Below are positions 8,709-17,072 of a DNA stretch of 64,000 nt, piece after piece. Below the pieces are notes generated by a model, which saw only the letters and a program-made list of their open reading frames with translations, searched no databases and had not been told where the DNA came from. This DNA comes from Hymenobacter tibetensis (lineage in GTDB: Bacteria > Bacteroidota > Bacteroidia > Cytophagales > Hymenobacteraceae). Within the stretch, counting starts at the first letter, position 1; every line of letters begins with the position of its first letter. The stretch is taken from positions 5,139,001 to 5,203,000 of the forward strand of contig NZ_CP094669.1 in the NCBI RefSeq assembly GCF_022827545.1, read 5' to 3'. Made by a program: the position numbers and the translations under genes.

Positions 8709-9451
8709 CACTTACTTGTATTGCCGTCGATGACGAGCCGCTGGCGCTGAAGCTAGTCGGCCATTTCATCGAACAAACCCCGTTTCTGAGCTTGGTGGGC
8801 AGCTATGGCAGCGCGGTAGCGGCCCTGCGCGGCTTGCAGCAACAAGCCACGCCCGTCGATTTGCTGTTTCTCGATATTCAGATGCCGGACCTCAATGGCC
8901 TGGAACTGGCTCGGCTTCTCGACCGGGGCCCCGGTAGCCGGGGTCCCCGCGTGGTGTTTACCACCGCCTTCAACCAATACGCGCTGGAAGGCTACAAGGT
9001 AGATGCCCTGGATTACCTGCTTAAGCCTTTCACCTACGAAGAGTTTTTGCGCGTCGCCAACAAAGCGAAGTCGTATGCCGAGGTCAGCCAAGCCTCTAGC
9101 CAACCGCCCGCCGAACCCGCCGACACCCCCGACGACTACCTCTACCTGAAGGTGGAGTACCAGCTCGTGCGCGTGCCCTTCAACGACATCCTGTACATCG
9201 AAGGGCTGAAGGACTATGTGAAAGTGTATCGGCGCAGTGAGCCCAAACCACTGCTTTCGCTCACCAGCCTGAAAACTCTGGAAGAGCGTTTGCCTCCACG
9301 CCAGTTCATGCGCATTCACCGCTCTTATATTGTGGGGCTCAACCACATTGCCTCTATCGGCCGCGGCACGGTGCACATCGGCACCGAAACCATCCCAGTA
9401 AGCGACAGTTACCGGGACGCTTTCGACCAGTTTGTGAGCCGCTGGAAGTAG
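8705..9451 (+). CDS. LytTR-family response regulator
   Basis: This 248-residue regulator has a receiver domain with the acidic pair VDDEP at residues 8-12, phosphoacceptor Asp in LLFLDIQMPDLNG near residue 58, and a conserved Lys in LLKPF. A linker rich in Pro and Ala leads to a C-terminal LytTR DNA-binding domain from about residue 145 (YLYLKVEYQLVRV, FMRIHRSYIV). It overlaps the kinase gene by four bases, forming a standard two-component operon. The target genes cannot be inferred. A strong hairpin follows. Confidence 0.96.
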   Translation: MTLTCIAVDDEPLALKLVGHFIEQTPFLSLVGSYGSAVAALRGLQQQATPVDLLFLDIQMPDLNGLELARLLDRGPGSRGPRVVFTTAFNQYALEGYKVDALDYLLKPFTYEEFLRVANKAKSYAEVSQASSQPPAEPADTPDDYLYLKVEYQLVRVPFNDILYIEGLKDYVKVYRRSEPKPLLSLTSLKTLEERLPPRQFMRIHRSYIVGLNHIASIGRGTVHIGTETIPVSDSYRDAFDQFVSRWK

Positions 9452-9461
9452 ACACTAGTGT

Positions 9462-9512
9462 ACCACACAGGGGCGCATGGGAGTTGCTGTACCCCATGCG
9501 CCCCTGTGTGGT
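9462..9512. terminator. Bidirectional terminator between convergent genes
   Basis: Twenty-base arms at 9462-9481 and 9493-9512 (ACCACACAGGGGCGCATGGG and its exact complement) enclose an 11-base loop. The hairpin lies between the LytTR gene and the convergent pirin-like gene. Confidence 0.85.
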
Positions 9513-9528
9513 GGCGGTGTATGTGTAG

Positions 9529-10233
9529 CTACTGCTTCAGTTCAAGAACGAGTAGCAACGCGTTGTTGCTGAGCGCCTCTATTTCCACCTCTTGGGTGTC
9601 CCACAAAGCCAAACCGTCTTTTTCGTGTAGCAGCCGGCCTTCCACTTCAAAGGCACCCGCCAGCACGAAGGCAAACAGAGCCGCGCTGTTGCTGAGCGTA
9701 TGTTCCGCCTCTTGCCGGCCGGCAAAGCGGCCCATATAGAGTGAGAAAGGAAGCGGCTGGTTGGCAACACTCGCAGACACCACTTCTGCGAGCTGATTTT
9801 CAGTGGCGGCCAACCGGAATGCGCGCTTTTTGCTGCTAGTAGCCGCTATGGGGTGTTCGGCTTGCAGCCATAGGTGCAGGAACGTAACCAGCTCGTTTGT
9901 GTAAGGGTTTACAAGCTCGAACGTGGTGTGAGCCGGCAACGCCAGCACCTGTATTTCCTCTACTCCCACCATGACGCTGCCACTTGGGGCATTAAGTACC
10001 ACCTCTCCCGTCACCGGAATCAGAAGAATGTAAGTGGGCCGGTCGGTAGTGAATTCCAGGTGCTGTGTTCCACCGAGAGTTTCCTCGTTCAGGGCGTACA
10101 GGCTACCGAAAGCACTTTTGTGCTCGTGGATGTAGGCCCCGAAAGTAAAGGTACTGTATCGGCGAAACTCGCTGGTTTCCACTACTCCGCGCTGGTCGGC
10201 CAGAAAGATTTTACCGGGCGTTTGCTTGATCAT
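9529..10233 (-). CDS. Pirin-like cupin protein
   Basis: The likely start is the ATG giving MIKQTPGKIFLADQRG (234 residues); nine more in-frame residues upstream look non-coding. The protein has a double beta-domain layout as in pirin and YhhW: GGTQHLEFTTDRPTYILLIP in the first half and a second cupin-like half with FAGRQEAEHTLSNSAALFAFVLAGAFEVEG. The classic N-terminal pirin motif with metal-binding histidines (HPHRGFE) is absent; HEHKSAFGSLYALNEETL stands near its place. It is probably cytosolic with an unknown function, possibly quercetinase-like or a regulator. Confidence 0.7.
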   Translation of the reverse strand: MIKQTPGKIFLADQRGVVETSEFRRYSTFTFGAYIHEHKSAFGSLYALNEETLGGTQHLEFTTDRPTYILLIPVTGEVVLNAPSGSVMVGVEEIQVLALPAHTTFELVNPYTNELVTFLHLWLQAEHPIAATSSKKRAFRLAATENQLAEVVSASVANQPLPFSLYMGRFAGRQEAEHTLSNSAALFAFVLAGAFEVEGRLLHEKDGLALWDTQEVEIEALSNNALLLVLELKQ

Positions 10234-10289
10234 TCTTTCAGATGGCTGGGGTGGTAGCAAATCAGATAGCAGCTAAAGCACCAGCCGAG

Positions 10290-11018
10290 TTATACAGCCA
10301 CGTTCAACGTCATGGTTAGCTCGAAGCCGGCGGAGGTGCTGCCCGTTACGGTGGCTATTTCGGCGCCCGCGGTATCGTCGCTGAACACGTTGTCGCGGGC
10401 GTTGGTGGTGTAGCCGCTCATGCCTTTGCCGTAGCCATTAACGGCAGCCAGAGCAGTACCAACACCTTCCGGAAATGCAATTTGCGTTATTTTCAACGAC
10501 GTGCCGCTGGCGCTATAGATGTGCACGTGAATGTGCGTGGCTCGACCGTTGTACCAGCCCGGAAAAATGGTAGTGAACGTGACCAAGCCGTTGGCATCGG
10601 TGATTTGCCGGCCGCGCAGGAAGTGCACTGCTTGGTAATTGGTGGCTTGCATACCCGTGCCCCCATACTCCGAGTAGTTGCCATCAGCGTCGCAGTGCCA
10701 GATATCCACCAAAGCTCCCGACAACACAGCACAACTGTTGTTGGCGTTCTTGATGGTAATCTTCACCGTCAGGGGGTGGCCCGTTTTGCCGTCCACGATG
10801 TTGCTGCGCACGTAGGAAGCCGGTGATTTCGTGGGAAACGGCCCCTCGGTTTCGGTGGGCGCTACGGTGCAGCTGCTAGAGCCAGTGCCCGTGGTGCCGG
10901 TGCCCGTAGAGCCAGTAGAAGGCGTTACAGCCTCATCGTCTTTGCTGCAGGCAGCAAGCAATGCGGGAGTGGAAATGGCGCCTACTAGTAAGCTTTTGAG
11001 GAAGTGTTTTCTTTCCAT
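10290..11018 (-). CDS. Secreted lipoprotein with intradiol ring-cleavage dioxygenase fold
   Basis: Translation most likely begins at the ATG at 11018 (MERKHFLKS); a TTG lies nine bases upstream. The 242-residue protein has a signal with lipobox LLAACSKDD, a low-complexity Gly/Thr/Ser linker, then the intradiol dioxygenase core: TETEGPF, GALVDIWHCDADGNYSEY, and TTIFPGWYNGRATHIHVHI. The Tyr and His residues match the iron ligands of catechol and protocatechuate dioxygenases. Exported relatives occur in many Bacteroidota without an aromatic pathway beside them, as here. The substrate is unknown. Confidence 0.87.
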   Translation of the reverse strand: MERKHFLKSLLVGAISTPALLAACSKDDEAVTPSTGSTGTGTTGTGSSSCTVAPTETEGPFPTKSPASYVRSNIVDGKTGHPLTVKITIKNANNSCAVLSGALVDIWHCDADGNYSEYGGTGMQATNYQAVHFLRGRQITDANGLVTFTTIFPGWYNGRATHIHVHIYSASGTSLKITQIAFPEGVGTALAAVNGYGKGMSGYTTNARDNVFSDDTAGAEIATVTGSTSAGFELTMTLNVAV

Positions 11019-11156
11019 GGTATGCAAGGTGACAGAAGAAGTAGCGAATCTGATAAGTGAATTTCGCCTTCTCGCACAGCTGTTCCTTTCTCCAATCGAC
11101 AGTTCGCACCACTGAATCGACGGATTGCCTGCTTCACCTTAAAATACCACTACAGA

Positions 11157-14039
11157 TTACAACCGAATACTAAACGCCAGCGGCTCGAAAATCAGCTCTT
11201 GCGTGTAGGTGTTCAGTACCACCCGGGCACCCGCTTCCAGCGGAGTGCGTAGGCGCAGCACATTGAACAGCACCGACGTGTCTAGGCCCACATTGCGGTA
11301 GTTGCGCGTTGCCAGACCAGAACTTTGGCCTTGAGCCACATCGGCAAAGCCGGTGGCCCGAATCCGCTGCACGTACAGCCAGCGCCCCACCGACCAATGC
11401 GGATACGCCAGCGGCAAGTAATAATCCAGCGACGCAGCCCGTAACCGGTCAAAGCTCACGTAGCCCTCGCCGCGCGGAAACGAGACAGCCGCCGCAAACT
11501 GGTACTGGCGCTGCTGCTGTTGCTGGTAGCCGGCTCGTAACCGCAACGCATGATGCTTGCCCACCCCCGGCAGATACACGCTGCCTTGCCCGGCCAACTG
11601 CCAGGCATCAAGGCCTGCGCCAAAGGGGGTGGAGCGCGAAGTCAGCAACAACGAGCCTCCCCACCGTGGCGCCACGTCGCGGGCACTAAGCCGCAGCTGG
11701 CGCACATAGCTGAGCGTGTTTTGGATGGCGTGCACCGGTTGGTTAGGGCCCGGCTCGGAGCGCGACCGAACAGGCAAATCATAGTCGCTTACCCGCTCGT
11801 GCAGGTAGTAGCTACTCAGGGTCAAAGCCTCTAGGTATTTCGAGCGGGTGAGTGTGAGCGGCAGGCGCACACCCGCTGTAAGGCGCGTATAGCGCCATTG
11901 GTCGCGTTGGAGGCTGTCGAGGGGGCGCCGCCGGTCGACGTAGCGGGCTAGGTTGCGGCCACCATAGCTGATATCGGCATCCAGTACCGGGTACTGGCCC
12001 TGGTAGCTCACTCCGCCAAATACTGCCCCGGTGCGTTCGGTTTGGTCATAAGTGACGCCCGCAATAGCTTGGGTGGTACTCAGCACATCCTGCGAGCGGA
12101 CACCCAGGCTGACGTTGTTGCCAGACGGGTTTTGCACAACGCCCCACCCAAACACATTGAATGCATTACGCAGCACCGAATACGGCCGCGTGGGATACAC
12201 GCGAGCGGTATCTGGTGCTGTTCCAGCCAGCAGCGCCACCATCCGAGCTGCCCCTGGTTCTCGAGCGGTCAAGGCATTGACGTACGGACCAGGCATGGCA
12301 TTGGTAACAGTAGTTGTCTGTTGCCAGGTAGCTGGGTTGAGCGGCATTTCTACGATGCGGGCACCCGTGGCGCGGTAGTCATGAAAAGCCAGGTAGTTGC
12401 CGGCTGGTGAGGGGGCCGCATGGTAAGCGCCGAGTTGCCGGGAAGCCACTTGGTACGTCTGGCTGGTGCCGGTATGCACAGCGTATACATTGTCGATGCC
12501 CGACTGCGGCGAATTGTAGAGCACGTACTCGCCCCACGGCTGCGGGTTGCTTACGTTCACGTTGGCTACTGGCAGCAGAGCCCGTGTGGTGCCGGCGGCC
12601 GGGTCCAGCAGTTCCATGGTTTTGCCGGCAGGCTTCAAGGTCACGGTTACTATTCGCTGGCCATCGGGTGTCCAGTGGGGCTGCTGGTAGAAGTCGTTTT
12701 GCGGGTTGGGCAGGGTTTCAAGCACGGCGCCGGTGCGGGCATCGAGCACCGACAAGGCATGGTGGTAGCTGGAATCGGTTTCTACTGCTACCAGCCGCGT
12801 GCCATTCGGCGAAAGGGAGGCTGCCGTGTAGCGGTGCCGCCGGCCCAGGCGCGCCACCTGGCCGGTAGCCAAGTCCAGCACCTTCAGCTCGGAGTACACG
12901 CGCTGCCCCCAACGCGCGTCATACCGATACTCCGGCCACACCACCTTGCCTCCACCCACCGACAGCATTTCCGGTAGGTTCAACGGGCCCAGCACGTGCA
13001 GCTTCCGTTCTTTGCCGGTCTTGGTTGATAACAGAACCAGCTGCGCGATGTCGCCGAGGCCGGTTTTCAGGGCTACTATGGTGCTGTCATTGACGTACTG
13101 CGGGTATTGGTACTGCGTGAACACTCGGCCGCGGTACTGCCCGGCCAGCTCTCGCGCCTCGGTGGGCTTTAGCTTCCGCTGCTCGTCCTGCCACGTCGAG
13201 TCGAGGTTGGCCATGGTGCGCGCGTACAGTTGCTCCACACGCAAACCGGTGGTACGGCGCAGGCTGTTGGAAAACGAGAAAGGATAGAATGGAAAGCGGT
13301 TGTACCGGGTAAGTACCCGGTCCCACACATCGGCACCGTAGCGAGTTTTGGCGTAGGACGTGAGGTAGTAACCGAGCACATACCAGTTGGGTACATTGTC
13401 GCGCAGGGAGCCATTGGCGGCTTTTTGGTAGTTATAGTGTGCCCCGGCCAAGCGGTTGGCGCGCATGCCTACCCCAAACTCCGGAATACTACCCCGGCCG
13501 CTGCGCGTGAGGGCAGTTTCAGTTCCTACGGCGTCGCCCTCGAAAAACCACTGCGGCAAGCCCACCGCCGACACACCCAGCGCCCCATCACCGAGCAGAG
13601 GGCCCAACAGGCGCCCGATACCCTGCCGGCCTTTCTCGAACTGCCCGATGTGCCGGTACTCGTGCACCACCAATTGGTCGAGCCAGTCGTTGGTGCCCAA
13701 GCTCATGCCCTGCTCGGGCGTGGCGAAAAACTCGGCGTGCCGGGGCAGAAACGTTACAAACCCGTTGCTGACGCTGGTTCGGGTTTGAAGCACCACCGCA
13801 ATCGGGCGCGGCTTTACACCTAGGGTGGCTGCTCCGGGGCCGTGCACTTGCTCTAGCCGTTGAGCGGTGCGCTGCGCAGCGGCCTCAAAGCCCGTAGGGT
13901 ACAGCACCCGAAAATGCGGCGTATTTACTTGCTGCCACCGCAGCGAAGGCGGATTTTGGTCGAGGATGGGGAGGCTTTGGGCGAGGCCCGCTGCCGGAAA
14001 AGCCAGAGCTGCCAACGCAGCTAGCAGAAACTTGCGCAT
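11157..14039 (-). CDS. Exported protein with a zinc-peptidase-like domain, TolB-like propeller and C-terminal barrel
   Basis: The ATG at 14039 gives a signal peptide (MRKFLLAALAALAFPAAGLAQ); 960 residues in total. Residues 25-300 resemble a gluzincin peptidase: HEYRHIGQ near residue 145 is an HExxH site, and WFFEGDAVGTE near residue 187 could supply the third ligand. Residues of about 320-650 contain TolB/WD-like propeller blades (for example LSPNGTRLVAVETDSS and WTPDGQRIVTVTL). Residues of about 680-960 are rich in alternating barrel strands and end in ELIFEPLAFSIRL. An outer-membrane location is inferred. The family is recognisable across Bacteroidota but has no assigned role here. Confidence 0.8.
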   Translation of the reverse strand: MRKFLLAALAALAFPAAGLAQSLPILDQNPPSLRWQQVNTPHFRVLYPTGFEAAAQRTAQRLEQVHGPGAATLGVKPRPIAVVLQTRTSVSNGFVTFLPRHAEFFATPEQGMSLGTNDWLDQLVVHEYRHIGQFEKGRQGIGRLLGPLLGDGALGVSAVGLPQWFFEGDAVGTETALTRSGRGSIPEFGVGMRANRLAGAHYNYQKAANGSLRDNVPNWYVLGYYLTSYAKTRYGADVWDRVLTRYNRFPFYPFSFSNSLRRTTGLRVEQLYARTMANLDSTWQDEQRKLKPTEARELAGQYRGRVFTQYQYPQYVNDSTIVALKTGLGDIAQLVLLSTKTGKERKLHVLGPLNLPEMLSVGGGKVVWPEYRYDARWGQRVYSELKVLDLATGQVARLGRRHRYTAASLSPNGTRLVAVETDSSYHHALSVLDARTGAVLETLPNPQNDFYQQPHWTPDGQRIVTVTLKPAGKTMELLDPAAGTTRALLPVANVNVSNPQPWGEYVLYNSPQSGIDNVYAVHTGTSQTYQVASRQLGAYHAAPSPAGNYLAFHDYRATGARIVEMPLNPATWQQTTTVTNAMPGPYVNALTAREPGAARMVALLAGTAPDTARVYPTRPYSVLRNAFNVFGWGVVQNPSGNNVSLGVRSQDVLSTTQAIAGVTYDQTERTGAVFGGVSYQGQYPVLDADISYGGRNLARYVDRRRPLDSLQRDQWRYTRLTAGVRLPLTLTRSKYLEALTLSSYYLHERVSDYDLPVRSRSEPGPNQPVHAIQNTLSYVRQLRLSARDVAPRWGGSLLLTSRSTPFGAGLDAWQLAGQGSVYLPGVGKHHALRLRAGYQQQQQRQYQFAAAVSFPRGEGYVSFDRLRAASLDYYLPLAYPHWSVGRWLYVQRIRATGFADVAQGQSSGLATRNYRNVGLDTSVLFNVLRLRTPLEAGARVVLNTYTQELIFEPLAFSIRL

Positions 14040-14088
14040 AGAATGGGAACGGACGAAACGCAAGAAACCGAAAAAGCAACCCAAAATA

Positions 14089-14119
14089 AAGCCCGCCCTG
14101 CTGGGAGCAAGGCGGGCTT
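14089..14119 (-). terminator. Intrinsic terminator of the DUF2141 gene
   Basis: The arms AAGCCCGCC (14089-14097) and GGCGGGCTT (14111-14119) enclose a 13-base loop. On the minus strand the right end continues into TTTATTTT, as expected for a transcript coming from 14595. Confidence 0.8.
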
Positions 14120-14139
14120 CTGGTTACAGCTTCAGCAGG

Positions 14140-14595
14140 TTACTTCTTCAACACAATATTCACCACTTTGCCCGGGCCGTTGACCACGAATTTGCACTCG
14201 TTGAAGTCCGGTGCGGCTAGTTTGGGGCGTACGTTGTTGGAGAAGGCGTAAGGCTCGGTTGGAATTCCAACGAAATTCTTGTCTAGCTTATCGTTATTGT
14301 TGGTATCCTGGGTGATGGCCACGGCCCACTCGCCGTTGGGCAGGTTGATGGGCAATGTGATTTGCTGCTGCCCACCGGGCTGAATTACCCGCATAAAGGC
14401 ATAGCCGCCGTGTTGCAGAAACTTGTCACGCACATTGTAGAAATACAGCTTCACCGCCGACTTGGTAGAGGCCAACGCCGACACCACCACGGTAACCGAC
14501 GACGTACCCGACGGATTATCTCCGGCGGCGCTAGCTGACGAGGCAAGGAGCGGGCTGCTGGCAGCCATCAAGAAAGCGAGCTTACGTAGGTTCAT
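14140..14595 (-). CDS. DUF2141-family exported protein
   Basis: This 151-residue protein has a signal peptide (MNLRKLAFLMAASSPLLASS, cleavage near ASA) and then one DUF2141 domain. The family features are VKLYFYNVRDKFL, the acidic turn DTNNNDKLDKNFVGIPTEPYAF and a C-terminal VVNIVLKK strand. DUF2141 proteins are small secreted or periplasmic beta-proteins of unknown function. The NNDKLD segment may bind calcium. A terminator follows directly, so it is probably a single-gene transcript. Confidence 0.9.
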   Translation of the reverse strand: MNLRKLAFLMAASSPLLASSASAAGDNPSGTSSVTVVVSALASTKSAVKLYFYNVRDKFLQHGGYAFMRVIQPGGQQQITLPINLPNGEWAVAITQDTNNNDKLDKNFVGIPTEPYAFSNNVRPKLAAPDFNECKFVVNGPGKVVNIVLKK

Positions 14596-15263
14596 AAACG
14601 GGGAAATACAGAAATCCAGAAGGTGGCAAAATCGCCAACTTCGCTCGCCGACAAAAAGTGCCGTCGATGGCGGAAAGCCAAGTTAACCTTATTGCCACAG
14701 TAGCACACGGGCAACGCCACTGTTTTTTTGAAAATACAGCTTACAGATGCCAGGAGGCATTTTTTAGGGAAAATATAAAATTTGCTTGTCCCTCTAGGAC
14801 ACACTCTATCGAAGGCAATGCTGGCAGTGGACCAAGGCGACAGGAGAGGAATGGTTGTTAGTATAACGATAACAATAAAAATTTTAACGTTATCCTTTTA
14901 CTATTCCTTGCTTTTGTGAATCCAAATGCATTGGTTAAAGAGCCTTTACGGCATTTCTTTACCCTTTCTCTATGCAAATCAGACGCGCAATAGGCCGTTT
15001 AGGCCGGGGCTGGTATTACTGCCGCAAATAGCCTTGCTCTTTCTGCGTAGTACCCGTTCCGCCCTGTTACAGCAGCAGGACGCTAGGGTCTGTCTCCCTC
15101 AAAAAAACAGTAGTGCATCCACTTTTCCACTTCCAACACAGGAGGCTAACTGTCTGTGACTTTGGATGCTTACACGAAAGCGCCACTTAGCGCTAGCCCT
15201 ATTGGGGTCTTCTATAATGCGCAGAAAAGCCAGCTACCTCGCTTATTGTGCGTGCTATTTTCG
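14596..15263. other. 668-base stretch without a supported gene
   Basis: Several short open frames occur, including one of 77 codons at 14926-15159, but none has a recognisable domain, a good start signal or coding-like composition. The first 290 bases are AT-rich and hold the presumed upstream region of the DUF2141 gene. I see no RNA gene here. Confidence 0.5.
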
Positions 15264-15515
15264 TTACTCGCTGTCCTCTAACCGGGCCGTGTGGCAGATT
15301 TCATCTACCAGCAGTTCGATGTCGTGCGACTCGGTGGTGGGATTGAGCACCCAGTTGTTGAGCGCTTGGCAGTAGATGCGTAGCAGCTCGCTGCTGCCTA
15401 CCGCTGTCAACTGCTCCTCATGGAATTCCTTCATCCAGGCCGCCATCTTCTCCCGTACTCGGGGGTCAGCGTAGGAAGTACCCGACGGAATGGGCGGCAG
15501 CTTGAATTGAGACAT
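15264..15515 (-). CDS. Small hypothetical protein
   Basis: The start is the ATG at 15515 (MSQFKLPPIPSGTSYADPRV), preceded by a very AT-rich leader typical of Bacteroidota translation starts. The 83-residue product is acidic and helical, with a conserved-looking segment ELLRIYCQALNNWVLNP and an acidic tail ARLEDSE. It has no signal peptide or membrane segment. I do not recognise the family. The STAS-like gene upstream on the same strand begins about 500 bases away, so the two could be co-transcribed. Confidence 0.55.
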   Translation of the reverse strand: MSQFKLPPIPSGTSYADPRVREKMAAWMKEFHEEQLTAVGSSELLRIYCQALNNWVLNPTTESHDIELLVDEICHTARLEDSE

Positions 15516-15610
15516 ATTCAATAAAAATTAGAATATATACTATACGAGCCGTCTTAAAAAAGAGTTAACCTCCTCCTCTGTATTACCCTCTGTTTGCCAT
15601 TGAAGGCGAG

Positions 15611-16006
15611 CTACATCTGTCCTAGCCAAGCCGTAGCAGTTTCCAGACTATCGAAAGTTAGGATGAGCGGGCGAGTGGTATGCTGCAGGGTGAGGTCGGT
15701 GGAGAGGCGGCTGTACAGGTTGGGAGAGTATATCCAGGCAAAATACTGCAGCCCGGCTTCGGCCATGGCAGGAAACCACACGCGGCCGCCCCATTCTGCC
15801 GCATCGGCCCACATGCTTGTCACACGAGTGTTGTCGTTGAGTACCTTGTGGCACCGCTCGTCGCGCAGGCAGTCCAGCATCTTCAGGCACCCCGCTTGTA
15901 CCGATTCCAGCGTCTGGTCTCCCGTCCAATCCACGTATAGCCACTCATAGTTGTAGTCATACACAATCGTGACGTAGGAAGTCTGGAATAGTACGTGTTG
16001 AGCCAT
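15611..16006 (-). CDS. STAS/SpoIIAA-like protein
   Basis: This 131-residue soluble protein alternates strands and helices like the SpoIIAA/STAS fold: VTIVYDYNYEWLYVDWTG, a helix ESVQAGCLKMLDCL, then KVLNDNTRV, AGLQYFAWIYSP and a final SLETATAWL helix. Two more members of the same family lie at 55019-55417 and 55522-55929, the latter beside a BLUF photoreceptor. Such single-domain proteins may act as small regulators by protein interaction, but no partner is visible here. Function is unassigned. Confidence 0.7.
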   Translation of the reverse strand: MAQHVLFQTSYVTIVYDYNYEWLYVDWTGDQTLESVQAGCLKMLDCLRDERCHKVLNDNTRVTSMWADAAEWGGRVWFPAMAEAGLQYFAWIYSPNLYSRLSTDLTLQHTTRPLILTFDSLETATAWLGQM

Positions 16007-16206
16007 CTGTTGAAAGGTGTTGGGAGTAGCAGAGCGGAAGCGTAAAGGTAGACCGGAATCCTATACTCAATGTTTCAGCAAGCTCAAGTGTAATCGAACA
16101 AAAAAGCCCCCTGAAGTTGTAGTATAAGTCTGCGGGCCCGCGACGTCCGTTGGCGCTGTATTTGCGTACATGTGCCGTTCCGTTTTCACTTGTTTCTTTT
16201 TGCCTG

Positions 16207-16884
16207 ATGTCGTTTTTGAAATTGAAATCTTATTTGATGGGCTTGCTGCTGCTCACTATGGCATGCGGCCAGCAAAGCCCCGCCGGCGCCCAGACGCTAC
16301 GGTCTACCGCTGGCGGCTTGCCTACCACGGCCCAGGCCAAGGGTCTGGCGGTGGCTACCTTTGCCGGGGGCTGCTTCTGGTGCACAGAGGAGGTGTTCGA
16401 AGAGCTGCGCGGCGTGCAGTACGTGGTATCGGGCTATGCAGGAGGGAAAGAGCAGAACCCCACGTACGAGCAAGTAGGTAGCGGCCGTACCAGCCACGCC
16501 GAAAGCTTTCAGGTGTACTACAACCCGCAGCAAATCAGCTACCAGCAGTTACTCGACGTGTTCTTCTTAGCCGGCCACGACCCTACTACGCTTAACCGGC
16601 AAGGCCCCGACGCTGGCACGCAGTACCGCTCCGTGGCCTTCTATCGTACGCCCCAGGAAAAGCAGCTCATCGATGCTACCATCAAACGGGTAAATGCCTC
16701 CAAGCATTACCCCGACCCCATCGTAACGCAGGTCACGCCTTTCACACAGTTCTGGCCAGCCGAAGACTACCACCAGGGCTACTACCGCCTGCACCCCGAT
16801 AATCCGTACATCCAATCGGTATCGGTACCCAAGGTGATGAAGTTCCGCAAAGCCTACCCCCAGCTGCTCAAGAAGCCTATCTAA
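16207..16884 (+). CDS. msrA: Peptide methionine sulfoxide reductase MsrA, lipoprotein form
   Basis: The start at 16207 (MSFLKLKSYLMGLLLLTMAC) gives a lipoprotein signal with lipobox TMAC, so the 225-residue enzyme is probably anchored outside the cytoplasm. The catalytic motif is FAGGCFWCTEEVFEEL near residue 55. Further MsrA motifs are YAGGKEQNPTYEQVGSGRTSHAE, GRTSHAES, and GTQYRSVAFY, and a C-terminal PAEDYHQGYY. It reduces S-methionine sulfoxide in proteins. It appears monocistronic, with a terminator 18 bases after its stop. Confidence 0.96.
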   Translation: MSFLKLKSYLMGLLLLTMACGQQSPAGAQTLRSTAGGLPTTAQAKGLAVATFAGGCFWCTEEVFEELRGVQYVVSGYAGGKEQNPTYEQVGSGRTSHAESFQVYYNPQQISYQQLLDVFFLAGHDPTTLNRQGPDAGTQYRSVAFYRTPQEKQLIDATIKRVNASKHYPDPIVTQVTPFTQFWPAEDYHQGYYRLHPDNPYIQSVSVPKVMKFRKAYPQLLKKPI

Positions 16885-16902
16885 CCAGCGCTGGCCATTC
16901 AG

Positions 16903-16934
16903 AAACCGCCGACCTCATCTGGGTTCGGCGGTTT
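16903..16934 (+). terminator. Intrinsic terminator after msrA
   Basis: The arms AAACCGCCGA (16903-16912) and TCGGCGGTTT (16925-16934) form a 10-bp stem with a 12-base loop, followed by GTTTGT. Confidence 0.8.
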
Positions 16935-17072
16935 GTTTGTAGGGCGGTTGCTCGGCAAGCTCCACCGTACTTTTTTCAACTAGTTAGCTCCGCTACTCCT
17001 AATAGTGAAGTTCGGAACGGACGCGTACCTTGGAGTTCTGAAGCAGAGGTATTTCTCTCCGCAACGCGCGTC

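Noticed and set aside
12407..12977. Two long overlapping plus-strand frames
   Set aside because: They are antisense to the propeller part of the 960-residue protein and arise from its codon bias.
14926..15159. 77-codon plus-strand frame
   Set aside because: No domain, unusual composition and no start signal.
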